A stretch of 46,869 nucleotides of DNA from Nemertoderma westbladi (GCA_032718475.1 JAUCBJ010001666.1:1-46869); one strand, 5' to 3'. Shown: positions 1 through 9,248, counted from the stretch's first letter. The notes: a model not told the origin generated them from the sequence alone. Numbers and translations: made by a program.

Positions 1-464
1 TATGAAGCCTTAAGACCATTTTTACTTTATGTTCCTTTATTGTGTTCCCTTATGGTAATTTGTTCCTTTATTTTTTAATATTAATTTTTAAATTACAATT
101 GTATGCTGATGATTAGCTGCTGCTTGCAGTCATTAACAGAAGAAGGAACAGAACATAGCGTCGTTTCTGGGTACATCCCTTGTGGTTATGCAGACCAGCA
201 CTGGTAAACTACCACACAATAGTGCAGGAAATAATAATAAGGGTGTATATACCCAGAATAATTAAAATAACATTTTCGACCAACCTGTGCCCAATTTGAC
301 CAACTGAGATATAAATACTAAATGAGAAACTACAAGCAACAAGCCCTGTACTGTGGTTTATATACACTGTAGCATATATAACAATTTATCATTTTGCTCA
401 GTATAATAAATTGTACAGAGTTATATTGATACTGAACATAATGTTGCTGTTCGTTATTGGCTTT
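1..464. other. AT-rich non-coding DNA
   Basis: No open frame with recognisable protein similarity, no RNA gene and no clear repeat was seen here. The sequence is AT-rich and ends where a CG-containing block (GACGCGT motifs) starts at about 465. Confidence 0.5.
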
Positions 465-568
465 GACGCGTGACGCGTCCGCGTAGGTTGGGACTCCCCT
501 CATAGACTTCAGTGCTTTCTATAATTTTGACGCGTCCGCAAAATATGTATAAAGGGGGAGCCCCAACC
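465..568. repeat. CG-rich hairpin block with GACGCGT repeats
   Basis: GACGCGT occurs twice in a row at about 465-480 and again as GACGCGTCCGC at about 529-539. The stretch GGTTGGGACTCCCCT (486-500) is the near reverse complement of AGGGGGAGCCCCAACC (553-568), giving a hairpin with a loop of about 52 bases. It stands out from the AT-rich DNA around it. It may be the end of a small foldback element or belong to the 5' region of the LINE fragment that follows. Confidence 0.45.
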
Positions 569-578
569 AACTCCGACG

Positions 579-650
579 GCGTTACGTTGCGCCAACAGTG
601 TCAGCGTTACGTTGTGCCGACAGTATGGGAGTTACGTTGTATTATAAAAT
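579..650 (+). repeat. Three 25-bp degenerate tandem units
   Basis: The core GTTACGTTG recurs at a spacing of about 25 bases (units from about 579, 604 and 629). The first two units also share GCCRACAGT. Short tandem repeats like this are common in the 5' untranslated regions of LINEs, where they can hold an internal promoter, but that role here is only inference. Confidence 0.45.
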
Positions 651-659
651 AACTGGTCT

Positions 660-1600
660 GCTACACCTGATCCATCACAGGGGGGCGGATCGGTTGGAGA
701 CGAGAAATGCGAATGGGTACGGGGAGAGGAGAGCAGGTTGAGACGAGTCAGGTCAGGACAAGTCAGGTCAGAATATTCTAGGTGATTGATCAAGAAAACT
801 TGCCACCTCCATGCAGCATAATGGAGGTGCCACCTGTAGCTGCGTAGACCCTCTTACTAGGGCAAATCTGGTCTTGTAACTAGGACCCCTTCGTTCTGGG
901 ATAAGGACGCCCTTGGTCCTGGATTAAGGATCCATATACTTGGCTGCAGGGGTATATGGCCTGGCCAGGCAGATGGTGATCTACCAATGGCTGGTCAGGA
1001 GTAGAGTGTTCTCATGTCCACTCTGATTACACTTCACTGCGACCTGCACCTGGCAGCAGGGGTACAGGGCATGACCCAGCAGATGAGCTGCACAGCCAAT
1101 GGTGGGTCATGTTCGCCAGAGTAGATATGGGTGATGGGCCTCATATCTGACTCCACTGCGACACCCACCCTGTAGAATGGCAAACCAGGGAGTGGTATTT
1201 GCCCCGAGAGCTGATTCGGCAAAAAAGCACCCCCCAACCCCCACTATGGATTACATTAGTAATGTGGACGTCCGGCCACTAGAGGCCAGTGGAATTACCG
1301 GACACAATCGGCCTCACAGGCGTCAGTTATCTCCTGGCCGGCTGCCTGTCTCACCCCCTACTGGAGAGAGCAGCCAACAATTCTTTGAGTACCTTTCCTG
1401 ATGACCTTTCTGGCCCAAACCCTGGGTCACCATTGGTGAATCTGAGGCAAGTCACTAGACTAGCCTCAGTAAACACCCTAACACTCGGGTCCCCAATGCG
1501 ACAAGGTGAGCTGACTGCCTTGGCAGATAAGCTTTCTCTTAGCGCAGTGGGTGTTCAAGAGCACCGAATACAGACTGGACAGACTGATGAGGTTCTGATT
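660..1600 (+). mobile_element. 5' fragment of an APE-type LINE (5' UTR plus start of endonuclease)
   Basis: This block is clearly richer in GC than its flanks and runs without a break into a reading frame that starts an apurinic-type endonuclease (see 1289-1597). The similarity stops near 1,600, where the sequence turns AT-rich again. A LINE fragment that keeps the 5' end and lacks everything downstream is unusual, since LINE copies normally lose the 5' end, so a later deletion or rearrangement is likely. That 660-1,288 is the element's 5' UTR is inferred from position and composition only. Confidence 0.45.
1289..1597 (+). pseudogene. LINE endonuclease, N-terminal fragment
   Basis: The frame translates to about 100 residues that resemble the start of a LINE endonuclease of the exonuclease-endonuclease-phosphatase fold, which nicks target DNA for target-primed reverse transcription. 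The visible motifs are RLASVNTLTL, with the metal-site Asn at residue 62, and GVQEHRIQTG, with the Gln-Glu pair at residues 90-91. The second half of the endonuclease (GDFNA and SDH motifs) and all of the reverse transcriptase are missing. After EHRIQTGQTDEV the frame runs into AT-rich DNA and soon stops. The upstream part, before about residue 50, shows no recognisable domain, and the true start codon is uncertain. Confidence 0.6.
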
Positions 1601-3345
1601 AAGGACATATATGTATTATGTTTGTCAATACATTGTAATATTTTATTGGTGCAGACTATTATCCGGTTACAACTACTCTCCAAAAGAGCAGCAATCGAAT
1701 AATCTATCCAATTATCACCTTATGATTAGCCAATAGGCAACCGCCATTTGTTGATACAAAGTAAGTGGTTTGACCTCATCTTCACCTTTATCCTATATTT
1801 CATACATCATTCATGCAGTGGTTTAACATTCAGTTACCAATTTAGTGTCTTTGATGTTTAACAGTATTTAGCCTAGACTGATTGGATTAGTTTACCATAC
1901 ATTAATTGGTGTATAGTTTAGCAGACATCAGATTATTGCTGTACCCGGCAGTTATTGTGACTGCATTTGTACGATGTATAATTGTATGATATTTTAGTGT
2001 TGGTGGAATCAGTGGTGCTATATGTGAGGTGACTGTCACAACTGTCAAAATGCTATCAAACAATATACAGAACTGAGTTTAAACCTCTTTCCAACCCTTG
2101 CTCTAGCGCGAAACACAATCGTACCATATAACATCCATACAATCCAAGAACGTAAACAAGACAAATCCCTAGATACCTAGTGGCCGGATTCTGTTGCTAA
2201 CACCTCCAATCGGATAAAGGAACAATAATATTAATTATCTTTCTTGGAATAGTTTGTGTGAAAGTAATAGTAGTAATAAAAGTAATAGCTTACAAGTGAT
2301 TATATTTTAGTATCTAAATCAACACAATTTGAAGAATTAATTTACATTGATAAATAGACAGGATGAATGTGGTATATAAACACAAAAACATTGATACAGA
2401 GAGGGGAAAATTGAGTAGACAAATTTAGTTAGCGAAGTCAATAACAGGCTAAAGTATAATTTTTGAGAATAATCAGAATATTGATGTTGATTTTGTTGCG
2501 ACATGAATCTATCTCATTGGAGAATCACACTTCGAGTTCGTGTAGTAACTACTATGCAATGATAGATGATATAATATAATATGGGATGAGTTGAGATGAT
2601 AACGTAAAACGTAACAACTGTTTTCAAAATACTATGTAGATGGATGGACTTGGGCCTTGGGCCTTGGAACTTGGGCCTCCATCGCAAAATGTTCGCAAAT
2701 ACCATGTGGACGGACTTAGTAGATGGAATCAAGATATTTTTAATACTGGTATGTCCGAAAATAAATATTAACATAGGAACATCACAAACTTTGTATATTA
2801 TTTAAATCTATTGTGCACAATTCTGTACAATAATCTAACTTGTAATATAAACTTATAAACCTTGATAGATAAACATAATTAACGTAATATGTACCGACCC
2901 GGTAGTTACTGATTGTTTTACCAACAATAACCTATTTCAGATATTAAAATATCGCACTGCGACTTTCATCGCCTATACTGCGATTTCATGAAAACAGTAA
3001 TCCAACATAGGTCGGAACATTATTACGGTGACCATTACAAAAAGTGACAAAATACATTTCCTGAAGTATTTCAAGTCATGATAGGCTTAATAAAAGTTTT
3101 CATAAATACAAAATATAGAGCGTAAATACCTATAAATTCCGTACACTAAAAAATCCAGTTTCCATATAAAACAGACTTAAATTTCATAATCCATTTAAAA
3201 TAAATGTGAGTGCAAAGTCTGAAAGTTTTAATTAATGATCGTTATCATGATAAAATTATATTTACAAGAGTTAGTGTTAAACGCAAAGTAGAAGTTGGTG
3301 TAACTAAACTACAAACTATAGCACAAAAGTTAATAGCTAGAAACA
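1601..3345. other. AT-rich non-coding stretch downstream of the minus-strand gene
   Basis: No supported gene is visible. The part next to 3,345 is probably the 3' untranslated region and downstream flank of the minus-strand membrane-protein gene. On the minus strand an ATTAAA-type signal lies at about 3,227-3,232, roughly 115 bases after the stop codon. A small 7-bp repeat (CTTGGGC, four imperfect copies) sits at about 2,648-2,682. The short open frames here have no recognisable features. Confidence 0.4.
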
Positions 3346-3550
3346 TTATATTACATTAACACATTTTATTTCTTGTAGTTTAGAAGATGGGTTGTTGGCT
3401 TTATCTATCCCTTCACTCAAGTTTGTACCTCGACTATTGAGCATTGATTGGGTCTGCAGCTCATCCTCGTATGCGGGCGCATTAGGGATTGGGTTTACCT
3501 CGTACATGTTACCATGTTTCTCGTGTTTGGCGGGCATCTCATCCAACTCT
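3346..3550 (-). CDS. Membrane protein, last coding exon (cytoplasmic tail with tyrosine motifs)
   Basis: This exon encodes about 68 residues ending in a stop codon at 3346-3348. The peptide is hydrophilic and rich in Asn, Pro and Ser. It holds two tyrosines in acidic settings, NMYEVN and PAYEDEL, which look like phosphotyrosine sites for SH2-type adaptors. The acceptor is CTCTTATTTAG at 3551-3552 on the minus strand. Starting at 3550 supplies one base that completes an Arg codon with the two bases left by the exon at 4278-4485; starting two bases later gives an early stop, which supports this choice. The exon is 3' of the transmembrane exon, with a 727-bp intron. The tyrosine motif reading is inference; no kinase or enzyme domain is present. 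Confidence 0.5.
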
Positions 3551-3555
3551 CTAAA

Positions 3556-3660
3556 TAAGAGTAATTTTTTACTTTTTTTTTATCTAATTTTTACTTTTTG
3601 TAAGTAATTTTAACTTTTTTTAACTAATTTTTACTTTTTTTTAACTAATTTTTTTAAGAT
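3556..3660. repeat. T-rich degenerate tandem repeat
   Basis: Blocks of the type TAATTTTTACTTTTT recur at about 17-24 base spacing. On the minus strand this is an A-rich tract immediately upstream of the splice acceptor at 3551, which makes that acceptor's pyrimidine tract short. It is probably simple low-complexity DNA. Confidence 0.5.
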
Positions 3661-3680
3661 TTTTAAAATTTAAAACGTAA

Positions 3681-3883
3681 CGGAAAACACTATTTTCCAC
3701 TCATTTTCTTTAGCGAAGTTCAGATATTCTGCCCTCGTGTGTTGACTTTTCCACTCGTTGGCATTTTAACACTCGCTCCCCTCGTGCTAAAAACCTGTCA
3801 ACTCGTGTAAATCTCAACCACTCGGACAGAATAGTTGAATTTCGCTAAATTGAAAATGAGTGAAAAAAAAGCGGTGTTTTCCG
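3681..3883. mobile_element. MITE-like foldback element, ~203 bp
   Basis: The ends form an imperfect inverted repeat of about 55-60 bases. The left end begins CGGAAAACAC and continues with CACTCATTTTC, TTTAGCGAA and ATTCTG. The right end, read on the other strand, gives the same blocks in the same order. The centre has further inverted pieces (GTTGAC and GTCAAC, both near CTCGTG). There is no coding capacity. It sits inside the 727-bp intron between the transmembrane and tail exons. No clear target duplication was found, so the superfamily is unknown. Confidence 0.6.
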
Positions 3884-4277
3884 CTTATTTTTTTGTATCG
3901 AATAATAGTCCTTTGTTTCACTAAAATAAACAGTAAACAGTAATTAATATGGAAAAGATAATAAAAAAAAAAAGAAAACGGATATCTGCGCTACCGGATT
4001 GTTTATTGCTCTTGGTTGTTATGTCTAGGAGTTGGATTTACTTTATTTATATGTTTTCGTATAATTGTAATCGTATAACTTTATTACTATATTATTTCAT
4101 ATACTGTAACGCTGATATATTTTACAATTGTTTTTAAATAAAAATAAGTACAAGTGGTTAATTGTATGGTATTTGTACTAAATAAATTAAATTAAATTCT
4201 GATTTAAAGGAACACTGAACGTATTACTTTTATAATATTTAAATTATAATTATATATATGAATAATCTCTTTACAAC

Positions 4278-4485
4278 CTTGTAACTTCAGATTTCTTTTC
4301 TTCATCCTCTTTGCCAGTTATATCGTCTATAATATCCCGAAACCGCCTCCTCCAATAATTATTCCGATTATATAAATAGTAAACTATTACTATTGCAACA
4401 ACAATTATGATCACCAAGCCAACTATCAATGCCACTACAGTTGTGTATGAGTATCCAAGAATAGTGTTACTTTGCTTTTCTCTTT
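4278..4485 (-). CDS. Membrane protein, transmembrane exon
   Basis: The exon encodes about 69 residues. A short extracellular piece (REKQSNTILGYSY) is followed by a strongly hydrophobic segment of about 24 residues rich in Val and Ile (starting TTVVALIVGL). Next comes a basic stop-transfer region (NRNNYWRRRFRD) and then an acidic stretch (GKEDEEKK). This is a type I single-pass topology with the tail inside the cell. The acceptor TTTTTCTTCAG (AG at 4486-4487) is good. The exon starts with two bases that complete a Glu codon with the final G of the exon at 10760-10986, so the phases match. The donor (AAG then GTTGTA) is weak; if it is not used, translation ends at TAA 4271-4273 after two more residues, giving a protein with a short tail. 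Confidence 0.6.
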
Positions 4486-4730
4486 CTGAAGAAAAATAAT
4501 ATAAAATTGATGAAACAATAGTTTTGTTCATTTACATAGCGAGTAGATTACATTTAACGTTTGTTTATTCATAACTTTCAAATTAATGAGCACCATTTAG
4601 ATATACTACATAAGAGTATTACTATTAGTTATTGCTGCTGCAGCCAGACAATAGCAATAGTGCTAGTACAGCCCGCTGAAAGTAGCAGGAAGGAATGTGT
4701 GGGGTGGTTGGTGGTGAGTTGAAGGGGGGT
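4486..4730. other. Intron sequence between exons 1 and 2 of the membrane gene, first part
   Basis: This is non-coding intron DNA of the minus-strand gene, beyond the acceptor at 4486-4487. It holds nothing recognisable except a G-rich approach to the homopolymer at 4731. Confidence 0.4.
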
Positions 4731-4746
4731 GGGGGGGGGGGGGGGG
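4731..4746 (+). repeat. Poly-G tract (16 G)
   Basis: An uninterrupted run of 16 G follows further G-rich sequence from about 4,700. It is one of five long G or C homopolymers in an AT-rich window. It could form a quadruplex, and its exact length may be unreliable for sequencing reasons. Confidence 0.8.
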
Positions 4747-4904
4747 TTGAACTGAAAGCAGGTTCTACTTAGACCATTTCCTTTAATAAACACCTTCTTC
4801 AGCATTTTTATTATTTGATGATTTCTAGTACAGTATTACTGTCTAGTTCTGCATCTTGTTGGTTATACTGAACCTATGTGTACATTATGTACTTCACTGT
4901 ACTT

Positions 4905-6712
4905 CATCTAGGTCCCTTAACAGGCAGTACTCTAATAATCTGAAGGAGCTTATCAATAAGCAGGTTGATGCCATTAACAATCCTGATGATAGCAGGCAAT
5001 CAGCCCAAGCATGGCAATCAATAAACCTGCACACTGGGAGGAAAAGCCAACAAACCACCAAGGTAGTGCTGAATCTCCAGCTGAACGCTGAGATTGGAAG
5101 GCCCACTTTGTGAAGCTTCTAAACAATGACAGGGAATTGCCTGATAACTTTGGGGTATATCATGTATCTGAGTCTGTGCTCAAAGATATTCCCATTGGTG
5201 ACATCTCCTTTGCTGATATCAAGACTGCAGCAAAGAATATCAAGACCGATATGCCAGTGGAGTAGATGGCGCGCCCCCTACGGTCTTACAAATTCATGAG
5301 TGTTTGGAGCTCATTCACCCCATTATTGTGGACATGTATGTATAAGACAAAGATGGTCCCTCAAGAACTGAAAACAAATAAATTGGTCCCAGCCCCAAAG
5401 AAGGGAAGCCTAACAACCCATGGATCTTTTTGCAGAATCTCGCTAAACTTGATTGCTGCAAAGAAAGCTAAAGCTATACAACAGAATTATATTAAATCGT
5501 ATCAGGGATCCTGTTGAGAGAATATTACGTGGGAACAAAAATGGGTTCCGTAAAGATCGTGGGACCTGGAGTCCTTTCTGGCACTTGGAAGGATAATCGA
5601 AGAGTTATTAATAAAGCAAGACAGACAACTGGCTATTATCTTTGTTGACTTCTTTAAAGCTTTGGAGTCAGTCTCCCAACCACGTATGTTCAGCATACTG
5701 GCAGCATATGGGATTCCTGAGGACATTATTGCAGCTATCATATCACGGTACGATGGTTCCACCACATTTGTGTCTACTGCTGATGGTGACACAGATCCAT
5801 TCGAAGTCATATGGTGAGTCCTTCACGGTGACACACTTGCACCATGGTTATAGGTAATTGTGGTTGACTGTGTTCTACGCATGTCCTTAGACCATCTTAA
5901 TAAAGATGGGGTGATAGTAACACCACCTACTGACGCAAGAAGTAGATGAAATCCAGCAAAGTACCTCACTGATCTAGACTTTGCTGATGACTTAGGGATA
6001 TTGTCAGAATCACTAGAGCGAGCCCAAAGGCTCCTCTGCTCATTGAATCAGGTTGCTTCTAGTGTTGGTCTTTTTATAAAATCCAAGAAGACCAAAATCA
6101 TGACAGTGAACCTTGACAGCCCTCAAGAAATGAATGATCATAAGGGCATAAGCTCTAGGGACGGCTTGCTTGAGCACGTGGATGACTTCTGCTACTTGGG
6201 ATCATGGATCCGAAAGTCAAGTGAAAACCTTCGGATACGTAAGGGGGAGGCATGGGCAGTATTAAATAGTCTGTCAAGGATTTGTACCAGTACTCTTAAA
6301 TTGGAGTCTATGTTGGGCTCTAACTGCAGAGGATACCAAATATCTGGATGGAAGAATGCTATCACAAGAATGCTGCGCCGGGTTCATTGTGTCAAGTACA
6401 ATGGACACATCTCCAATCAGACTCTATGCAACATTGGAGGTGTCCCGTTAGACCTTGACACTTGACACTTGAACACTTTAACCCTTGACACTTGAACGGA
6501 ACCGCATCCGCTTTTGAAGGACATTGCTTTCCTGTGAGCACCAGCCAGTGCATAATCTTGTGCTTTGACAGCCTCATGGCGTGAATAAGCATGGTGGACA
6601 GCCCATGACTTTCTTGAGACGAGTCTTAATGGACACTGGCCTTGAAGATGCGGATGATCTAGCAAATGTGATAGGTGATAGGGAGTTGTGGCGGCGCAAT
6701 TTTGACAATGCA
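4905..6712 (+). mobile_element. Degenerate LINE copy (reverse transcriptase part)
   Basis: Translation in shifting frames gives a reverse transcriptase in the usual order. There is a linker (RQYSNNLKELINKQVDAIN) near 4,920, DIPIGDISFAD near 5,190, motif A (FVDFFKALESVS) near 5,640, and a broken motif B (LHGDTLAPWL) near 5,820. Motif C (TDLDFADDLGILSES) follows near 5,970, then the KTK motif near 6,090 and the C-terminal GDRELWRRNF near 6,690. Stops and frameshifts interrupt it throughout, and the catalytic FDS of motif A reads LES. The endonuclease is missing, consistent with 5' truncation. It lies in the 6.3-kb intron of the minus-strand membrane gene, in opposite orientation. Confidence 0.75.
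5600..6465 (+). pseudogene. LINE reverse transcriptase, disrupted
   Basis: This is the core of the older LINE copy. The readable pieces include YGIPEDIIAAI, YDGSTTFVSTADGDT, LTDLDFADDLGILSES and ASSVGLFIKSKKTKIM. At least three in-frame stops (after EVIW, in LAPWL, and in DARSR) and frameshifts prevent a product. From about 6,290 the thumb region is shortened compared with the sister copies at 9,285 and 12,938. The sequence is visibly more diverged from the three near-identical copies than they are from each other, so it belongs to an earlier insertion or a related subfamily. It cannot encode an active enzyme. Confidence 0.75.
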
Positions 6713-7254
6713 GCTGCATCTAGTGTTGGTCTTTTTATTAACTCCAGAAAGACCAAAATTTTGACAGTTAACTTTGAAAGTCCTCAGCAAGTCTCTGATC
6801 GGATGAGCATAAGCTCAAAAGATGGTATGCTTGAGCATGTGGATGACTTCTGTTACCTGCGATCATGGATCCGGAATTCAGGTGAGGACCTTCGAATACG
6901 TAAGGGAAAGGCATGGGCAGCCTTGAATAGGCTTTCCCGGATTTGGAAGTCAACGAGAATTAATCGGAAACTTAAGGTCCGATTATTTAGAGCAGCAGTA
7001 GTTCCAGTACTCCTCTATGGGAGTCCATGCTGGGCTCTAACTGCTGAGGACACCAAATCTCTGGATGGCACATTCACAAGAATGCTACGCCGGGTTGATT
7101 GTGTCAAGTACAATGCACACATCTCCAACGAGACACTATATACCATTGGAGGTGTCTCATTGGTTCCCCCAAGCTTGACACTTGAACACTCCGCTTTGCA
7201 GGAGATTGTTTTCGCAGTTAGGACCAGCCTGTGCATAATCTTGTGCTTTGGAAG
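6713..7254 (+). mobile_element. Partial LINE copy fused in frame to the preceding copy
   Basis: From about 6,713 the frame returns to an internal part of the same reverse transcriptase (ASSVGLFINSRKTKIL, about 230 residues before the C-terminus) and continues through LKVRLFRAAVVPVLLYGSP and a MLRRVDCVKYNAHIS block. It breaks off at about 7,254 before the PHGVNKHGG region. The open frame 6581-7273 therefore joins the C-terminus of one copy (NKHGGQPMTFLRR to RELWRRNFD) to the middle of another. At the junction lies GCAGCTGC, a motif from the LINE 3' end. This looks like a second truncated insertion into, or recombination with, the first copy's tail. No function is expected. Confidence 0.65.
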
Positions 7255-7290
7255 CGCTCTAAATACTCTCTAAATAAGTATGTAAGGGGA

Positions 7291-7700
7291 GTGGTACGTC
7301 ATTTTTGGTGCACTAAAATTAGGGCGTGGCACTTCAAATTTTCAAAATTGCAATATTCGTTAAATACTCCGATATTTTGATTTCAACTTTTCAAATTTTG
7401 ATTTCATTTTTTCATTTATGTGTTTTCTGGCCCGCTTAATCGATTGAAAGTAATATAGAAGACTCAATTATTAGTGGTACATCATTTTTGGTGCACCAAT
7501 ATTAGGGAGTCGCAAGTAGGCCTACTTCAAATTTTCAAAATTACGATATTCAGAAAATATTACAAGGTTTTCATTTCAACCCATTTTTAAAGGTTATCTG
7601 TACCGCTGAATCGATTGAAAGTAATATTGAATGAAGCCTCAAGTCTTAGTGGTACGTCATTGTTGGTACACCACAATTAGTGCCACACTATTAGTATTTA
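7291..7700 (+). repeat. ~180-bp degenerate tandem repeat, about 2.3 units
   Basis: The block GTGGTACRTCATTTTTGGTG recurs at 7291, 7474 and (less well) 7649, so the spacing is 183 and 175 bases. Units also share CTTCAAATTTTCAAAATT and AATCGATTGAAAGTAATAT. Each unit start carries a small palindrome around GGTGCACC. There is no coding potential. The architecture (AT-rich unit, GGTGC palindrome) resembles the ~164-bp repeat in the inverted arms at 11,858 and 17,005, but I could not align the two families convincingly. Confidence 0.65.
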
Positions 7701-7870
7701 GAATATCAAAAAAATGTATACTTTGTCCTGGGACTACTTCTATTTTTAATGAAAATTATTATACCCACCTTATGAAATTTTCATTATTTTGGATTTGAAA
7801 ATGTCCTTCGATAATTTTTTCACCTACAGCCCAAATTTCGTAGGATTTTATTGGATGATTATAAAAAATA
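7701..7870. other. Intron DNA without recognisable content
   Basis: This is AT-rich sequence with no supported gene or repeat, within the large intron of the membrane gene. Confidence 0.35.
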
Positions 7871-7960
7871 CAGCGGGGGGGGGGGGGGCGAATCGAACCC
7901 CGCCAGTGCTGCTAATGTCCTAAACACCCCAGTAATAGGGTTAACTTAGATTAATTGGTT
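7871..7960 (-). mobile_element. Possible tRNA-derived SINE remnant (box B-like)
   Basis: On the minus strand the sequence GGCGGGGTTCGATTCGCC at about 7,886-7,903 resembles a tRNA T-arm and matches the RNA polymerase III box B consensus GGTTCGANTCC except near its end. It is preceded by sequence that could be a variable loop and anticodon arm (AGGACATTAGCAGCACTGG) and followed by 14 C (poly-G at 7875-7888 on the plus strand). No convincing box A and no complete cloverleaf were found, so this is at best the 3' half of a tRNA-like SINE. Confidence 0.3.
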
Positions 7961-8464
7961 TATTTTTTTGTTTAGGGTTAGTTGGTCAGACCCAAACCCT
8001 AATAATTAAAACTGTCATGAAACCCTAACACTAAGTCATGGAGGCTCTAATCTAGGAAATTTTGTGAAATTGATGATCCCATTAATATTTGGTCAATTTC
8101 TTAATTACGTCGTTTATTACTGTAGTTTAATTTGTAATTGCAATAGGCCTAGTGCAGTTAGAGGAATTCTTACTACTTATCAGTGTTAATTTTTGAATTT
8201 ATAAATTAAATTACTATTACTATATAATAGATTATTGTTGTGCATAAATTTCAAAGTGTTTCTCACAGGGACGGGTGTATTTGCGTTTTATTGACAGTAA
8301 TAATCAACAGCCTGACAGGCACACTAATAATCAATAGTCTGACAATCAAGTATAGCAGTTTTGCTAGTCCAAAAAAATATCGGGCAGAAAAGTACTTCTA
8401 TAGGGCATAAAAGTATTAAAAAAAATATAGGTCATTTGAGTAAAAAATATAGGGTAAAAAAAGT
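7961..8464. other. AT-rich intron DNA with small direct repeats
   Basis: There is no gene. An imperfect direct repeat (AATAATCAA plus AGYCTGACA) lies at about 8,300-8,345. Short repeats of TATAGGG and AAAAATATAGG lead up to the palindrome at 8,465. Confidence 0.4.
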
Positions 8465-8528
8465 AAAAAAATATGGCAGTTATTTTTTTGCCCTATATAG
8501 GGCCAAAAAATAACTGCCATATTTTTTT
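8465..8528. repeat. 64-bp near-perfect palindrome
   Basis: The sequence from 8465 to 8528 pairs with its own reverse complement around the centre CTATATAG (between 8496 and 8497). Only one of the 32 pairs fails (8489 with 8504). The arms contain AAAAAAATATGGCAGTTA. There is no spacer, so it can extrude as a cruciform or fold as a long RNA hairpin. It may be the core of a foldback element; no target duplication was seen. Confidence 0.85.
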
Positions 8529-8667
8529 TAGAGATGGGAAATATTGTGTTTAGTTGTATATACGTATATATATATATTATTTTCTTATAATGGTATGTAA
8601 TTGTTTAATTATATATTATTATGGTGGATTGTACTTAGATGTTGTGCTTATATATATATATATTTAC

Positions 8668-9248
8668 AGTATGTAGGTATGTGTTGTATTGTAAGGCAGT
8701 CGGGATGTGTATGTTCAGTAAAGTATGGACAGTATGTAGGTATATGTTGTATTGTAAGGCAGTCGGAATGTGTATGTTCAGTAAAGTATGGACAGTATGT
8801 AGGTATGTGTTGTATTGTAAGGCAGTCGGGATGTGTATGTTCAGTAAAGTATGGACAGTATGTAGGTATGTGTTGTATTGTAAGGCAGTCGGGATGTGTA
8901 TGTTCAGTAAAGTATGGACAGTATGTAGGTATGTGTTGTATTGTAAGGCAGTCGGGATGTGTATGTTCAGTAAAGTATGGACAGTATGTAGGTATGTGTT
9001 GTATTGTAAGGCAGTCGGGATGTGTATGTTCAGTAAAGTATGGACAGTATGTAGGTATGTGTTGTATTGTAAGGCAGTCAGGATGTGTATGTTCAGTAAA
9101 GTATGGACAGTATGTAGGTATGTGTTGTATTGTGTGGCAGTCGGGATGTGTATGTTCAGTAAAGTATGGACAGTATGTAGGTGTATGTGTTGTATTGTAA
9201 GGCAGTCGGGATATGTATGTTCAGTAAAGTATGGACAGTATGTAGGTA
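8668..9248 (+). repeat. 63-bp minisatellite, about 9.2 units
   Basis: Units start at 8668, 8731, 8794, 8857, 8920, 8983, 9046, 9109 and 9172, followed by a partial unit from 9237. Spacing is exactly 63 bases except for the last full unit (65, a two-base insertion). Each unit has AGTATGTAGGTATGTG, TTGTATTGTAAGGCAG and GTTCAGTAAAGTATGGAC. Because 63 is divisible by 3, several frames stay open on both strands (Cys-rich on the plus strand); I do not treat them as genes. A LINE copy is inserted in the last unit, at GTATGTAGGTA. Confidence 0.95.
9238..9248. repeat. Target-site duplication, left copy (GTATGTAGGTA)
   Basis: The 11-base word GTATGTAGGTA ends where the LINE tail (CTACTAGGATCGG) begins, and the same word recurs at 10611-10621 just beyond the truncated 5' end of the LINE. 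This is the expected mark of target-primed reverse transcription. Confidence 0.8.

Noticed and set aside
2514-2774. 86-codon minus-strand frame
   Set aside because: AT-rich chance frame with no domain, signal or splice support.
7871-7960. Functional tRNA gene
   Set aside because: Only a T-arm-like piece is visible; no acceptor stem pairing, D-arm or box A could be found.
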